DNA of 64,000 nt from Dromiciops gliroides (lineage: Eukaryota; Chordata; Mammalia; Microbiotheria; Microbiotheriidae), in contig NC_057866.1 in NCBI RefSeq assembly GCF_019393635.1, forward strand, positions 119,535,897-119,599,896, read 5' to 3'. Each line of letters opens with the position of its first letter. Position 1 is the stretch's first letter. Below the pieces are notes generated by a model, which saw only the letters and a list, made by a program, of their open reading frames with translations, was not told the origin of the DNA and made no database searches. Shown in pieces: positions 26,395 through 38,104 of the stretch. A program made the translations under genes and the position numbers.

Positions 26395-27635
26395 TGTTTT
26401 AAGGAGAAATTTGTCGGTTTCTTGTTCTTGTATTCACCAGCACAGTCTGAGAGACAGTATTTGTTAATGAGTAAATTGTTTCACTCAGTTCCTAGATGAG
26501 AACATTAAGAACTGAATTTCTGTGGTTTTGCCCTCCCTACTGCATGGGTAGCATGTGAGTAGCAAATAACCGAAGGTCCCTGTAATGGATGTCCATAGGA
26601 GATATTCTAATAAGTAAATGCTTATGATCTCCTTTTAAACTATGCAGTGTCTAAAGTAACAGACTTGGCAAAGATAATTTCACAAATCATGCAAAGGAGA
26701 GGAAGGAAGGAGAATTAAAAAATAGGAGGAAGTTATATCTGCAAGATTTTAATAGCAGATTTTCAAGAGGTATTATTGGAAGACAAAGACACACAATGGA
26801 ATGAGTGTTTTACAATTAGTGGACCTAAGAATCTAGACTAAATTAGCAGATTGTCTGATACTCACCACACCCCCAGGCAGTGATTATATCTATTTGCTTA
26901 TCTTGGTCTTAACAAATTAGTGAAATAATATAAAGGGTTTATAATCCTACAACTACGCATATATTCATTATAGTTATACACATTCATTTAACCTTCATTA
27001 TTGCAGCATAACATATATATGTATAACAGAAACACAACTAACTTCCTATAATACTCTTCCTTTAGTGTACTTAGCCTTGTAGTCATCATTATGTACATCA
27101 AAGAAATATAGAACTTAAAAGTAGAAAGAAACTCAAAAGTTAAAAATCATCTCATCCTCAAACTCCTACATGCTAGAGGAGTGTTCTCTCCAAAATTCTT
27201 GACATAGACTTACAGAGCCTCTGTTTGAATATGACCAATTTTGAATCCAATATATTTCTGCTAGTCAGAGTTTGATTCCTAGACCAGGAAGATGAACAAT
27301 ATAGACATCATCAACTGGTTAAAAAAAAAAAAGATGGCAGATGTTTACCCTGGATAAGAAAAGAATAAGAAGAAACATATTTACTTTTTCCAAATATTTC
27401 AAAGGCTGTCATGTACAGTGAAAGGAGGGAAAAGGGTCATCATCAGGTTTGCCTGGGGGATGGACCAATGTTATTTTCAAAGACTAAATTAAGTTCTGAT
27501 TTGCTTTAATGAGGGAAGTATCTACACTTTAAGGCACTGACATATCAGTCAAATTAAGTGAACTTTTGCTCCAGAGGTCAAAGCTTAAAACAAATAATAG
27601 AAATTTAATAAAATTAATTAAAATTAAAATTAATA
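26395..27635. other. unclassified AT-rich sequence
   Basis: No gene or nameable repeat between the MTHFD1 copy and the L3/CR1 fragment. An AT-rich run of AAATTAATTAAAATT type lies near 27600-27640. Confidence 0.45.
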
Positions 27636-27639
27636 AAAT

Positions 27640-27764
27640 AATAGAAATTATAGGAGGCAGATTTCAACTAAATATCAGGAAGTTTTGGTTTCTTTGTTTG
27701 GTTTTACTAATAGGAGCTATCTGAAAATGTAACTGGCTATCTCATTCATAACTGAACTCCCTAT
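27640..27764 (+). mobile_element. L3/CR1 fragment interrupted by an L1
   Basis: GGAGGCAGATTTCAACTAAA, TATCAGGAAGTTTTGG and AGGAGCTATCTGAAAATGTA resemble the L3/CR1 3' region. The copy is broken at TGAACTCCCTAT by the L1 at 27765-28902 and resumes after 28903. Confidence 0.5.
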
Positions 27765-28902
27765 CATGGCTTTCAGAGAGTCCAATAATTCTTAGATTAT
27801 CTATCTTGGATCTATTTTCCAGGTCATTTGTATTTCCAATGATGCATTTCACATTTTGTTCTATTTTTTTTCAATCTTTTGATTCTGCTTGATGAATTCT
27901 TGAGGTCTCATGGAGTCATTAACTTTCATCTGCCCAATTCTAATTATTAAGGCATCATTTTCCTCATTAAACTTTTGTATCTCCTTTTCCATTTGGTCTT
28001 TTTTCCCCATTTGGCTAATTGTATTTTTTAAGGAATTGTTTTCTTCAATTTTTGTGCTTCCTTTTCCAAGCTGTTGATTTTTTTCATAATTTTCTTTTGT
28101 TACTCTCATTTCTCTCATTTCTTTTTCCACTTTTTCATCTACTTCTCTCATTTGATTATTAAAAGCTTTTTTGAGCTCTTCCAAAGAAAGCTTTTTGGTT
28201 TTGAGACCAATTCATCTTCTCCTTTGAGGCTTCACATGTAGGCATTTGACAGTATTGTCCTTATCTGAGTTTGTGTGTGTTTTAGTCTTCTCTGTCACCA
28301 TAGAAGCTGTCAATGGTAAGGGTCCTTTTCTGTTTCTTACTCATATTGTAGCCTATTTTTAAACTTATAAAGTTGAGGTCTGCTCCTGGGGCACAGGGGC
28401 AACTGTTGCAAGCTTCTTTTGCTGTAGAGATAGGGGCCTGGTCACTAGCTTTCTGCTCTGAGTCCTCTGTGACTTTTGGATTCCTCACTGCCCTGGGTTT
28501 GCTCCTGCACTGGGATGGCTTGGCCAAGTTGCGCCTGACCTGTGGGTATTTCTCTATTTGGCAGTTTGCTCTCTCAAGCAGAGTGGGCAGGTCTCACAAA
28601 TGGCCTGCTGTGCCACCACCCTGCTGAGCCAAGACAAAGGGGACTCAGCTACTGATTTGTGCTATAGCCAGAGCCTCCTTCTGACTTGTCTAGATCCCCT
28701 AACCTCCCCTTTTGTCCAAGTGAGATGGAGCTTTTCTGAAGTCTTCTAAATTATCTCAAATTGGAAGATTATGTTTCTCTGTCTTTTTGTAGCTTCTGAA
28801 GTTCATGAATCTGTTTAGAGGCTTGATTTAATGTTGTTTTTGAGGGAAATTTGGGAGAGCTCAGGCAACTTCCTGTCTTCTCTCCACTATCTTGGCTCCC
28901 AG
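27765..28902 (-). mobile_element. L1 5' end (5'UTR and ORF1 start), 3'-truncated
   Basis: On the minus strand the copy begins GGGAGCCAAGATAGTGG, the usual L1 5' end, and runs through a 5'UTR. ORF1 starts MSKKQKRTLTIDSFYGDRED at about 28341, followed by a stop. The coiled coil (28184-27861) includes KEMREMRVTKENYEKNQQL and EENNSLKNTISQMGKKDQ, and the start of the RRM reads LRIIGL. It stops inside ORF1 near 27765 with no poly(A). Both ends carry TGAACTCCCTAT (27753-27764 and 28903-28914), so this truncated form was inserted as it stands rather than trimmed later. Confidence 0.88.
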
Positions 28903-28950
28903 TGAACTCCCTATTAACAAGGTTTACATTAAGATTATAAAAGTAGCTCT

Positions 28951-29098
28951 TGGGGGGGGGGGTGGCAACGAGGGTAAAGTGACTTGCCCAGGGTCACATA
29001 GCTGGTAAGTGTCAAGTGTCTGAGGCCTGATTTGAACTCAGGTCCTCTTGAATCCAGGGCTGGTGCTTCATCTACTGTGCCACCTAGCTGGTCCCCAC
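28951..29098 (-). mobile_element. WSINE1-like SINE, antisense
   Basis: A G run replaces the usual poly-T, then GAGGGTAAAGTGACTTGCCC through GCCACCTAGCTGG. Target duplication AAGTAGCTCTT/AAGTAGCTTTT at 28940-28950 and 29099-29109, one mismatch. Confidence 0.9.
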
Positions 29099-29109
29099 AA
29101 GTAGCTTTT

Positions 29110-32100
29110 AAAAAAATAATCATTCTTTAAAAATTTTCATTTTGAACTCAAATACAAAAAGACACACAAAAATATTCCATTTATACACCACTACACAAAG
29201 ACAAGATTCAGTATGAAACGATGAATCTCCATTTCTCTGTTTACTTTTTTTGAAAAACTAGTTAATAAATATTACACATCCCTTCTGAGTTTTCCTTTGT
29301 TCCCTGCTATTCACTTTTTCCTCCTCCCTCCCTCAATATTTTGTACTAGAGAAGGCCACCATTAGACACAGATATGTGTATTTATGTATGTAGGTATGTA
29401 AAACCATACTGTACATGATTCTATTTATCAGTTCTTTCTCTAGAGGAAATGTTTCATTGAGAAAACTCATTAATTTTTCAAATGAAACAAAAGGGGGGAC
29501 TGTAATGATTGGAATGATGCCACCTGCTGGAGACTTACTATAGGAAAGCTACACCATGAGGAGAATGCCTCTGAGGGCAAGGCCATGGGGCTTTTCCTTG
29601 GTGTCAGGAAGTGATGTTTGCTTATGGGTACTGTCTATCAAGGCTACCAGCCAATCAACTTGAGGAGCCTCCCATTTCTGGGAGGAACACACGAAGTAGG
29701 AAGCGGACGCTGGGGGAGGAACTCTCTTTCTTTTGGTTCCTGACCTCGCCATGGTTGGTCAGATGATAGGGTCTCTTAGAAATAGTTAGATTTTTACCTT
29801 TCTCTCTGATCCTAATGCTCTGTAATAAATACTTAAACACTTAAATACTCGTGCTAAAGCTTATAATTTATTGGTGACCACTCATTAGATTTTAGATAGG
29901 TTAGCTAGAATTTTAGACCCTTACAGAGAATAGCATCTTCCTCCATAGTCCTTTATTGTTGATTTCAGTATTTGTAATATTAAAAAAATCTTAGTCATTC
30001 ACAGTTGTTCTTTGAACAATATTACTGTTAGTGTATACAAAGTTCTCCTGGTTCTACCTGTTTAACTCATCCTTCCTGCCAGATATTATGTGTTTTTGTA
30101 AAACCAACCAGTTCATCATTTCTTGGAGCACAATTGTAATTTATGACAATTTTCTACCACAACTTGTTGAGCCTTTCCCCAACTGATGGGCATCCCCTTA
30201 ATTTCCAGTTCTTTGCCTCCACAAAGAGTGGCTATAAATATTTTAGGACATATAGGTTCTTTTCCTTTTTTTCCTGATCACCTTGGGAAACATACCTAAT
30301 TGTGGTATTGCTGGGTCAAAGGGTATACATAGTTTTATAACGCTTTGGGCATAATTCGAGGTTGTTTTCCAGAAGTGTTGGATCAGTTCACAATTCTACC
30401 AACAGTGTATTAGTGTCCCAATTTTCTACATCCCCCCCAACATTTGTCATTTTCCCCTTCTATCATTTTAGCAGATCTAATAGGTGTGAGTTGATACATC
30501 AAAGTTGTTTTAATCTTCATTTCTCTGATCAATAATGATTGAGCATTTTATATGACTATATAATTGTTTTGGTTTCTTCATCAAAAATTACCTTTTCATA
30601 TCATTTGACTATTATCAATTGGGTTTATCATTTGTGATTTATCATAGTGTCAATCATATTCATGTAAATTTGACAAATTTCTCCATATATTTAATTTATG
30701 CGACCTTTATCTGAGAAAATGTCTATAAAATTTCCCTAATTTTCTGCTTTCCCTCTAATCTTAGCCACATTGGTTTTATTTGAAAAAAAAAAACATTTAA
30801 TGTAATAAAAATTATCAATTTTCTATTTTACAATGTTCTTTGTCTCTTATTTATTCATAAATTCTTCTCCTATCCATAATTCTGATAGGTAATATGTTCC
30901 ATGTCTTCTAATATACTTACAGTATCTACCTTTATATCTAAGTCATGTATCCATTTTGACCTTATTTTGGTAAGAGGTATAATATATTCATCATGGTCCT
31001 TTTCAAGAATGAAGGATAAACAACAACAAGAAAATATTGGTCTAGGTCCAATTTCTGCCAGACTGCTTTCTAGTTTCCCCAACATTTTTTACCAAATAAT
31101 GAATTCTTAACTCAAATGTTTAAATCTTTATATCTTTCAAACACAAGGTTACTATACTATAATAATTTACTACTGTGTATTATATGTCAAGTTGTGCAAC
31201 TAATTTACCTTTCTATTTCTTAGCCAGTAGTAGATTTTTTTTAATAATTACTGCAGTATAATATAGTTTCAGGGTAGGTCAATACAATAATTCTTTGGAT
31301 AATTTAATTGGGATGGCACTGAATAAGTAGATTAGTTTAGGTAGATTTGTCCTTTTTGTTATTTCTGATTCTGCCTATCCATGAACAATTAATATTTTCC
31401 AGTTATTTAAATCTGACTTTATTTGTATTAAAAGTGTTTTGAAAATTATGTTCATATAGTTCCTAGGTTTTTCTTGGAAGGTATTTCATACTGTCGACAG
31501 TTTTAATAAATGGGATATCTGTTACAATCTCTTATAGGGTTTTGTTGCCAAAATATAGAAATGATGATGATTTATGTGTGTTTATTTTATAATTGGCTAC
31601 TTTGCTAAAATTATTTTAAATAAAATTTTAGTTGAATCTCTAGGATTTTCCAAGTATATCATTATATTGTCTTTAAAAAGAGATACCTTTTTTCATCATT
31701 GCCCGTTCCTTCTATTTCTTTTCCTTCTCCTATTGCCATTGATAGAATTTCTAATATAATATCGAATAAATGGGCATCATTGTTTTACTCCTGATTTTAT
31801 TGGGAGGAGTTTTTATACCCACTAAAATAATATTTGCTCATAATTTTGGGTAGATGCTCATCATTTTAATCAATTTACACATATGTTTTCAATTATTTTT
31901 AACAGGAATGAGTTTTGTATTTTGTCACTTTTTTGACATCTATTGATATAATCATATAATTTTTATTGCTTTTATTATTGAAATAATCAATTATATTAGT
32001 AGTTTTCCTTATGTTAAACCATCTCTGCATTCCAGTATAAATCCTATTTGGTCATAATGTGTAATCTTCATGATATATTGTAGTCTCCTAGCTAGTACTT

Positions 32101-32370
32101 TATTTTGGATTTTTGTATCCATATTTATTCATGAAAGTGGTCTATACTTTTCTTTCTGTTTTTGCTCTTTCTGGTTTAGGTATCAGCACCATATATATAT
32201 TTGTAAATGGAATTTGGTAGGACTTTCTTTGTCTCTTACTTAAAATAATTTGATATTGGAATGAATTTATCTTTAAATATTTGGTAAAATCCACATGTAA
32301 ATCCATATGGTCTTGATGTTTTCTTTTCTTGGGAAGCTCATTTCCTTTAATAATCATTTTCAAGAATGCT
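29110..32370 (-). mobile_element. L1, antisense, 3'UTR and ORF2
   Basis: Minus-strand L1 reading from the 3'UTR (CAGTTCTTTCTCTAGAGG on plus near 29432) into ORF2. Landmarks on plus are CCCAACTGATGGGCATCCCC near 30178, TGGTATTGCTGGGTCAAAGG near 30303, GTTTTCCAGAAGTGTTGGATC near 30365 and AATCCATATGGTCTTGATG near 32300. It is 5'-truncated, carries many stops and frameshifts, and has an LTR insertion at about 29452-29924. Confidence 0.85.
29452..29924 (+). mobile_element. ERV LTR with a short piece of internal 3' end
   Basis: An LTR from TGTAATGATTGG (29499) to ACCCTTACA (29924) has a polyadenylation-type AATAAATACTTAAA near 29825. Directly before it, 29452-29498 ends in the polypurine tract AAACAAAAGGGGGGAC that precedes a retroviral 3' LTR. 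So this is a 3' LTR with a remnant of internal sequence, not a solo LTR; the rest of the provirus is absent. Its 3' part (AAAGCTTATAATTTATTGG) resembles the LTRs at 3309 and 3825, suggesting a related family. It interrupts an L1 and is younger than it. Confidence 0.75.
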
Positions 32371-32374
32371 TTAA

Positions 32375-32600
32375 AATAATACTAGCTAACATTTGTGTAG
32401 TGCTTTAAGGTCTGCAGGGCACTTTCCAGCTATTATATCATCTTGGAAATGACCTATAACATAGGTGCTATTATCATTCTCATTTTACATATGAAAAAAC
32501 TGAGGCCGAGAGGCTAAATGATAAATATAGGTCACATAGTAATCGTTTGTGGCAAGTCTAGCCCTTTATATACTATATCACCTAGCTGCCACCTGACTTA
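32375..32600 (-). mobile_element. MIR SINE, antisense
   Basis: CTAGCTAACATTTGTGTAGT, AGGTGCTATTATCATTCTCA, ATGAAAAAACTGAGGCCGAG and ACCTAGCTGCC are the antisense MIR landmarks. Confidence 0.8.
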
Positions 32601-32679
32601 GAATAGAATTCTTTTCAGGTGCGGGGCTGTGCTGGATTTTCCTTAAGGATATTTTCAACTCAAAGATTCTATAATTCTT

Positions 32680-32827
32680 TTTTTTTTTTTGGTGGGGCAA
32701 TGGGGGTTAAGTGACTTGCCCAAGGTCACACAGCTAGTAAGTGTCAAGTGTCTGTGGGCGGATTTGAACTCAGGTACTCCTGAATCCAGGGCCGGTGCTC
32801 TATCCACTGCGCCACCTAGCCGCCCCT
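32680..32827 (-). mobile_element. WSINE1-like SINE, antisense
   Basis: Poly-T, GGGGGTTAAGTGACTTGCCC through CACCTAGCCGCCCC. Exact target duplication GATTCTATAATTCTT at 32665-32679 and 32828-32842, so this is among the younger copies. Confidence 0.96.
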
Positions 32828-32849
32828 GATTCTATAATTCTTAATGTCC

Positions 32850-33980
32850 CAAATAGGTATGCTTTTTTTCAATCTTTTTTTCCCCTAAAATAAACATTTA
32901 AAAATTTTTTATCCCTCTCCCTTGATATATAAATAAGCCTAACTTACAGGTAATCTAATAATAATTGCGAAACCATGGGCCATGATCAGGTGTCCTTTGA
33001 ACTTTTCCCTTTCCAGAATATAGGTACACACTACTTAATTTTGGTCCTGTCTAAAGGCTAGTTAATAGTTAAGGACAGAACATGTTTCAGCTTCACATTA
33101 TTTTATATAACCAAAATTTATGAATGAATTTATAATTCTCCTTAGAGCTACAAACTCCCCAACAGAATTTCAGGTCATGAATACAATTAGAGCACTTCTT
33201 TATTAAGTGAATCATTTTTCAGTGGTCCAGTAAGCTATGCAGCACATTTATTAGGACCCCCAGAACTATAAGGATTAGACACAGCTGTAATGACAATCAT
33301 CTGTCTTATGAGTGACACAGACTATAGTTGCTGGGAGTTCTAAAGGAAAAAAAAAGCAATTTTTAAGTATTAGGGAAGAAACAGGGTGGACACGTTTCAT
33401 CATCAAAAATTAATCATCTGTATGTAAATGCCTTGTTCTCTTAAAGTGAGTTATTAAAAGAACATAAGACATATTTGCTTTTAAACTTGAATTTGATACA
33501 GATGAAATACTCTACATATTGACAAAGTTGTATGTGTTTTGACTTTTGAAAATTTCCCTATTTATGACAGTTTTAAAGAGCTTTCTATGTAAACATAAGA
33601 AATACCATATTGACATAGATTCACAGTTAATCACTCCTTCAATGTTCTGCCTCTGACAATGACTATAAAGAATGTCTTATAGGAATGAAATGTTGACTTC
33701 CCTGATGTAACCTCCAGTGTAAGGGATATAGCTGAGACAACCTAGATTTTCCCCAAATTCCATGATGGCTCTATTATACTTGATATTACCTAAACAGCTT
33801 TTGAAACTATTTATGCCTTCAATTTATTATAATCTTTGTTGTTTAAACTGACCTGGACCCTTGATGCAATGGAGCATTTAACCCTCTATAACTAGATTTC
33901 CTATTCCACTTCCTCTCCCTATTATCTCAGCCAAATACTTCATGTCTTTCTTTACAGATGATACTCAGTTTACTGAGATT
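32850..33980. other. unclassified sequence
   Basis: No gene or nameable repeat seen. Confidence 0.4.
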
Positions 33981-33983
33981 TCC

Positions 33984-34720
33984 TGTGAGAATTAAAAGTT
34001 AATATTACCTGATTTCTATTGCATTGATTTTGTAATATAGTTAATATTTATGTTGCATTAATTTTTAGAATTGTCACTATCTACTTGATCTCATCTTGCA
34101 GAAAGTCAGTCTTTCCTAGTCTAATTGGCTTAAAGGTAGGTTCAAAATGGAGGAGTGCTAAAGCTCATACTTCTCCCACCCCTGGAAATTTAATTGCTAA
34201 GCAGTTTAGTTTGGGACTCATTTGTTCACTGTGAACAAATGATCAACTTAAGTTGGATGCCACCCACCCTTCCCCCAAAGATAGTTCTTCAGTCCTAACC
34301 TGTCCATTTAAAACCAGGGGTCCACAAGGGTGGAACTAAATGTGTGGTCTTGATTTAGGTGGTCCTGATTTTCTAGCCAAGATTACTAGAGGCACTTAGG
34401 GCCCCTAAAGCAATTAACATTCTGTAATTGTCAGAGAGGGGTTTGATCAGGCACAGCTAAAAGTACACACACACTTTCCCCAGCAGAAGACAATTTAAAG
34501 GCTTCCCAACTACCCTAACCGTACTTACATATTTTTTTTTCTGTACTGACTGTTTTACTGAGGTTTCCAAAGTGACCCACTTTATAAATAGCTATACAGA
34601 TCACTGTTAATAAACTGTTATTTTGTCCAGAAAAAAGCCTCAGTTTCCCTATCAGCAATTTCTTATCTTTTCTGAACCTTTAAAAACCCTTTGACACTCT
34701 TACTTTGACAAAGTAAATAG
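33984..34720 (+). mobile_element. probable LTR, family unknown
   Basis: Begins TGTGAGAATTAAAAG, the same opening as the LTRs near 3.3-4.3 kb. TTTATAAATAGC near 34581 could be a TATA box, followed by AATAAACTG near 34610 and GCCTCAGTTTCCC. The 3' limit and target duplication are not clear, so the extent is approximate. Confidence 0.4.
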
Positions 34721-35039
34721 CTTATAAATTAATATAAAGTTTTGATCCTTAAACACTTCACTAAATCATCACCTCCACATCCTCTATCATCCTCCATGGA
34801 CCTCTAATAGTGACACAAAGCAAACTTTCAAGCTTGTTTTTGAGGCTTATGTTATGATTTCTACCTGCTGAAATATCTCTTCCAAGATAACCTTATTCCA
34901 TATAAGTCCACCACCCTACACAGTAAAAGGCTAATATTGACTTTCCAGGCACATGAAAGGGAAGGGGGGCGGGGCAGGGCAGGAGGGAGGGAATTTACAA
35001 TGTTTTGTCTTCTTACCAGGCCCAAGCCCTAATTTAGGA

Positions 35040-35295
35040 ATCAGGGAAGAAGGGAAGGAGGGAAGGAAGGAAGGAAGGAAGGAAGGAAGGAAGGAAGGAA
35101 GGAAGGAAGGAAGGAAGGAAGGAAGGAAGGAGAGAAGTAGGGGAGGAAAGAAGGAGGGAAGGCAAGAAGGAAGGAGGGAAGTAGGGGAGGAAAGAAGGAG
35201 AGAAGGAAGGAAGGAACAAAGGGGGAAAGGAGAGAAGGAAAGAAGGAGGGAAGGAGGGGAAGGAGGGAAAAGGGAAGGAGGGAGGGAAATTGAGG
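35040..35295. repeat. GGAA microsatellite and impure purine tract
   Basis: A pure GGAA block of about 80 bases followed by mixed GGAG, GAAG and AGGGG units. It gives a lysine/glycine/arginine frame on plus and a proline/serine/leucine frame on minus, both compositional. Confidence 0.95.
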
Positions 35296-35299
35296 AGGA

Positions 35300-35940
35300 T
35301 TGCCAGTTTGTTGACTGCACCAAGCCTCAGAGAAATGTGATTGAAATCCTGCTGAGGCCAGACTGATCCTTCTCAGATTTAAGTCAAATGTGGTATTCAG
35401 AGGACTTATATGCTACCAATGGGTAGAAAAAGCTTTGTAGCTCATCTTTTGGGATATAATCATCAGTAAAGTTCAAGGGATCAAAAAAAGTATGATGGGG
35501 GAATTAAAGAGAACTGAAACATTAAAAATTTTAAGAAGGAGAGAAAACCCTTCAATAAAAGTCACAAGCAAATAAAACAATACATGGATGAATATTACTT
35601 GTTAAAAAATTCAAAACAATGAACCAGTGCTCATTGAAATAGATTTCTGTGGATGGCCCCACTGCCTGCAAAAACACCAAGGAAATATAGAGTGGTTAAA
35701 AGAGAAATTAAATCAGATAAAGAAGAAATTAGCAATGAAAATTGTTCAAAAATTACAGCTGTAACTGAAGAATTTTAAAACTCAATTAGTAGAAAAGAAA
35801 AAAAAAAGTATAGAGAGATGAGTTAAGATGATGGAATATGAAAAAGCAATACAGCCCAGATTTCCCCCACAATTATTTCATAGACATAAAAAAGAATTAA
35901 ATCCAGTCCAAGTCAAGAAATATGGGTGTATATGGGATAT
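35300..35940. other. unclassified A-rich sequence
   Basis: A-rich sequence between the purine tract and the RTE-like element. It may be decayed L1 sequence, but I cannot align it to a specific part. Confidence 0.35.
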
Positions 35941-35943
35941 ATA

Positions 35944-35973
35944 GTAGTAGTAGTAGTAGTAGTAGTGGTAGTG

Positions 35974-36025
<52 letters not shown>
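35944..36025 (-). repeat. CTA microsatellite at a LINE 3' end
   Basis: About 27 TAG units on plus (CTA on minus), with two TGG interruptions. It abuts the 3' end of the RTE-like LINE. Elements of that clade end in short tandem repeats instead of poly(A), so I take this as its expanded tail. The polyvaline and polyleucine frames over it are artefacts. Confidence 0.85.
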
Positions 36026-36778
36026 ACGACTTCCACCAGTCATGGACGACCATGGATCAGTGCCCTGAAGAGCCACAGGCCACAGTGTGGCTGTGCAGTC
36101 TGATATGGGAGCCACAGCTCCTGCCGCAACAAGGACATCGGAAAACTGCTCTCTCTGTTGCCCACCAGTTCCTGTGTCTCATTCATTTTTCTTCCTCCCA
36201 AGCTTGAAGGCCCATCTCAGCTGCACGCAAGCTGTTCCTGAGTACTGAACTCCATCAGGCGCGGTCCTTGGCCATCTCCTCCCAGCTGCTGATGTCTATT
36301 CCCAGAGCCCTCAAGTCTCACTTGCATACATCTCTGTAGCGAAGCTGGGGGCATCCAGCAGGTCTTTGGCCTGAGGCTAACACGCCATAGAGTAGGTCTT
36401 TAGGAATGCTTCTGTCTTGCATGCGGTGCACAAGACTGAGCCAGCGCATCCATCTTTGTTTCAGTAGAGTGTAGATGCTTGGAAGTTGCACACATTGGAG
36501 CACTTCTGTGTTGGTGATCCTATCTGACCAAGATATGCCAAGGACGTGCTGAAGGCAGCACATGTGGAAGCTGTTAAGCTTCTTCTCTTGTCTAGTATAC
36601 ATAGTCCATGTTTTGCTGCCATACAGTAAGTTACTCAGGATGCATGCTCTATAGACAGCAAATTTGGTTCGTCTTGTCAATTTACTGTTTTCCCAGACAT
36701 GCTTGGCAAGCTTAGCTATGGTTGAAGTAGCTTTCCCAATCCTCTGATTGATCTCAGAATCAAGTGATAAATTGTCAC
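36026..36778 (-). mobile_element. RTE-like non-LTR retrotransposon, 3' end
   Basis: The minus strand encodes the C-terminal part of a non-LTR reverse transcriptase. SDNLSLDSEINQRIG lies near 36770-36730, then WENSKLTRRTKFAVYRAC, LLYGSKTW, VLGISWSDRITNTEVLQ, LLKQRWMRWLSLVHRM and PKDLLYGVLASGQRPAGCPQ down to 36318. This LLYGSxTW...GISWxDRxTNxEVL pattern is typical of RTE-like LINE C-termini, and the tandem-repeat tail agrees with an RTE-type element. About 360 bases of 3' sequence separate the last codons from the tail. It is 5'-truncated where the LTR begins. The frame is open for 120 codons, so the copy is not very old. Confidence 0.75.
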
Positions 36779-37279
36779 TGACAAGTTAACCTCTAAATTA
36801 AGGAAACAATCAATATAGGTGAAAATAAGGTCTTTAATCAGGGCAGAGGAACTACAGCTCATGGTATCCTAAAGCAACAAGCTAGGAATACCCAAAGATG
36901 GGTTTTTATGGGGTAACAGAACAAAAGGGAGCTTAATGTAAATGAACTTTTAACAGAAGAAACCATAGAACTGTTCCTGTGTTAAGTATAGATGCTACTT
37001 AACTCTAAATAGAAACTACTTAATATAGGTGGACCCTTTTACATAATAACATAAAGTCCAGGGAGTAAGGTGGGGAACCATTGGGAGGGGATAGTTTGCT
37101 TGGGGGGAATTGGGGGAGGTCCATAAGTTGATCAAGTGTCTGGAATTGACAAAGATTGGTTAGGCCTAGGCAATTCACCTGCCTGGGTGGAAGGACTAGG
37201 TGAGGAATCAGTCAGTTCTCAGTAAATTTGTAGTTATCAGAAATAACAGTGAGTATTATTTTCCACCCCTAAATTGTCA
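36779..37279 (-). mobile_element. solo LTR, antisense
   Basis: On the minus strand runs from TGACAATTTAGGGGTGG to AGAGGTTAACTTGTCA, with inverted TGACAA/TTGTCA termini. The block TAAGGTCTTTAATCAGGGCAG is shared with the LTR at 9173-9544. No internal sequence is attached. I see no matching target duplication, perhaps because its left edge abuts the RTE-like element and its right edge L1 sequence. Confidence 0.7.
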
Positions 37280-37954
37280 TAGAGAAACATACTGTACAAA
37301 CAAGGAAGGAATAGTAAGTGGGATGAGATTTACTTGAATCTCACTTTTTTCTGAATTGGCCAACAGAGTGAAAAACCAACACAGTTAACAATAATAACCA
37401 TAGGCAAAGCAACAGCAGAAATACATTTGATTAAAAGAGATAAAAAGGAAAAACTTCATTTTGCTAAAAGGCACCATAGACAATGAGATAACATTAGTAA
37501 CAAACATATGCACCAAATGACATAGCATCTAAATATTTAAAGGAAGAATTAAATGAGGTACAGGGAGAAATTGAAAATTTTTGATAGTGGGTGACCTCAG
37601 TGTTTCCTTTTCAGACCTGGATAAATCTGAGACAGAAAGGCAGAATCAGAGAGACACAGAGAGAGACAGAGAAATATTAAAAGCATGAATATAATTTTAT
37701 AAGTCATGTATAATTGATCTCCAATAATTATAGGACTAGAAAGGTTACTACATATTTCTCAGTTATGCATAGTACCTACACAAAAATAGGGCATGAAATT
37801 GCACAAAGCACAAGGACAGTTTTTATGACCCATAATAGATAATTATTTTATTCAAAAAAGGGGCTAGTGAAGGAAACAATAAAAGTAATTGGAGACATAG
37901 TAACCACAAGTAATGAGTGGGCTAAAGAACAAATCTTAAAAATAATAGATAATT

Positions 37955-38104
37955 GGAGCAGGTAAGTGGTGAAGTGGATAAAGCACCGGCCCTGGATTCA
38001 GGAAGACCTGAGTTCAAATTTGGCCTCAGACACTTGACACTTACTACCTGTGTGACCCTGGGCAAGTCACTTAACCCCAACTGCTTCACCAAAACAAACA
38101 AAAC
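37955..38104 (+). mobile_element. WSINE1-like SINE
   Basis: GGAGCAGGTAAGTGGTGAAG through CAACTGCTTCACC and an AAAC-rich tail. Target duplication AAAAATAATAGATAATT at 37938-37954 and 38105-38121. Carries the GATTCAGGAAGACC variant. Confidence 0.93.

Noticed and set aside
34931-35366. 130- and 137-codon overlapping frames, one rich in FLPS and one in EGRK
   Set aside because: Compositional product of the GGAA purine tract.
35897-36207. Frames with polyvaline and polyleucine
   Set aside because: Translation of the CTA/TAG microsatellite at the RTE-like tail.
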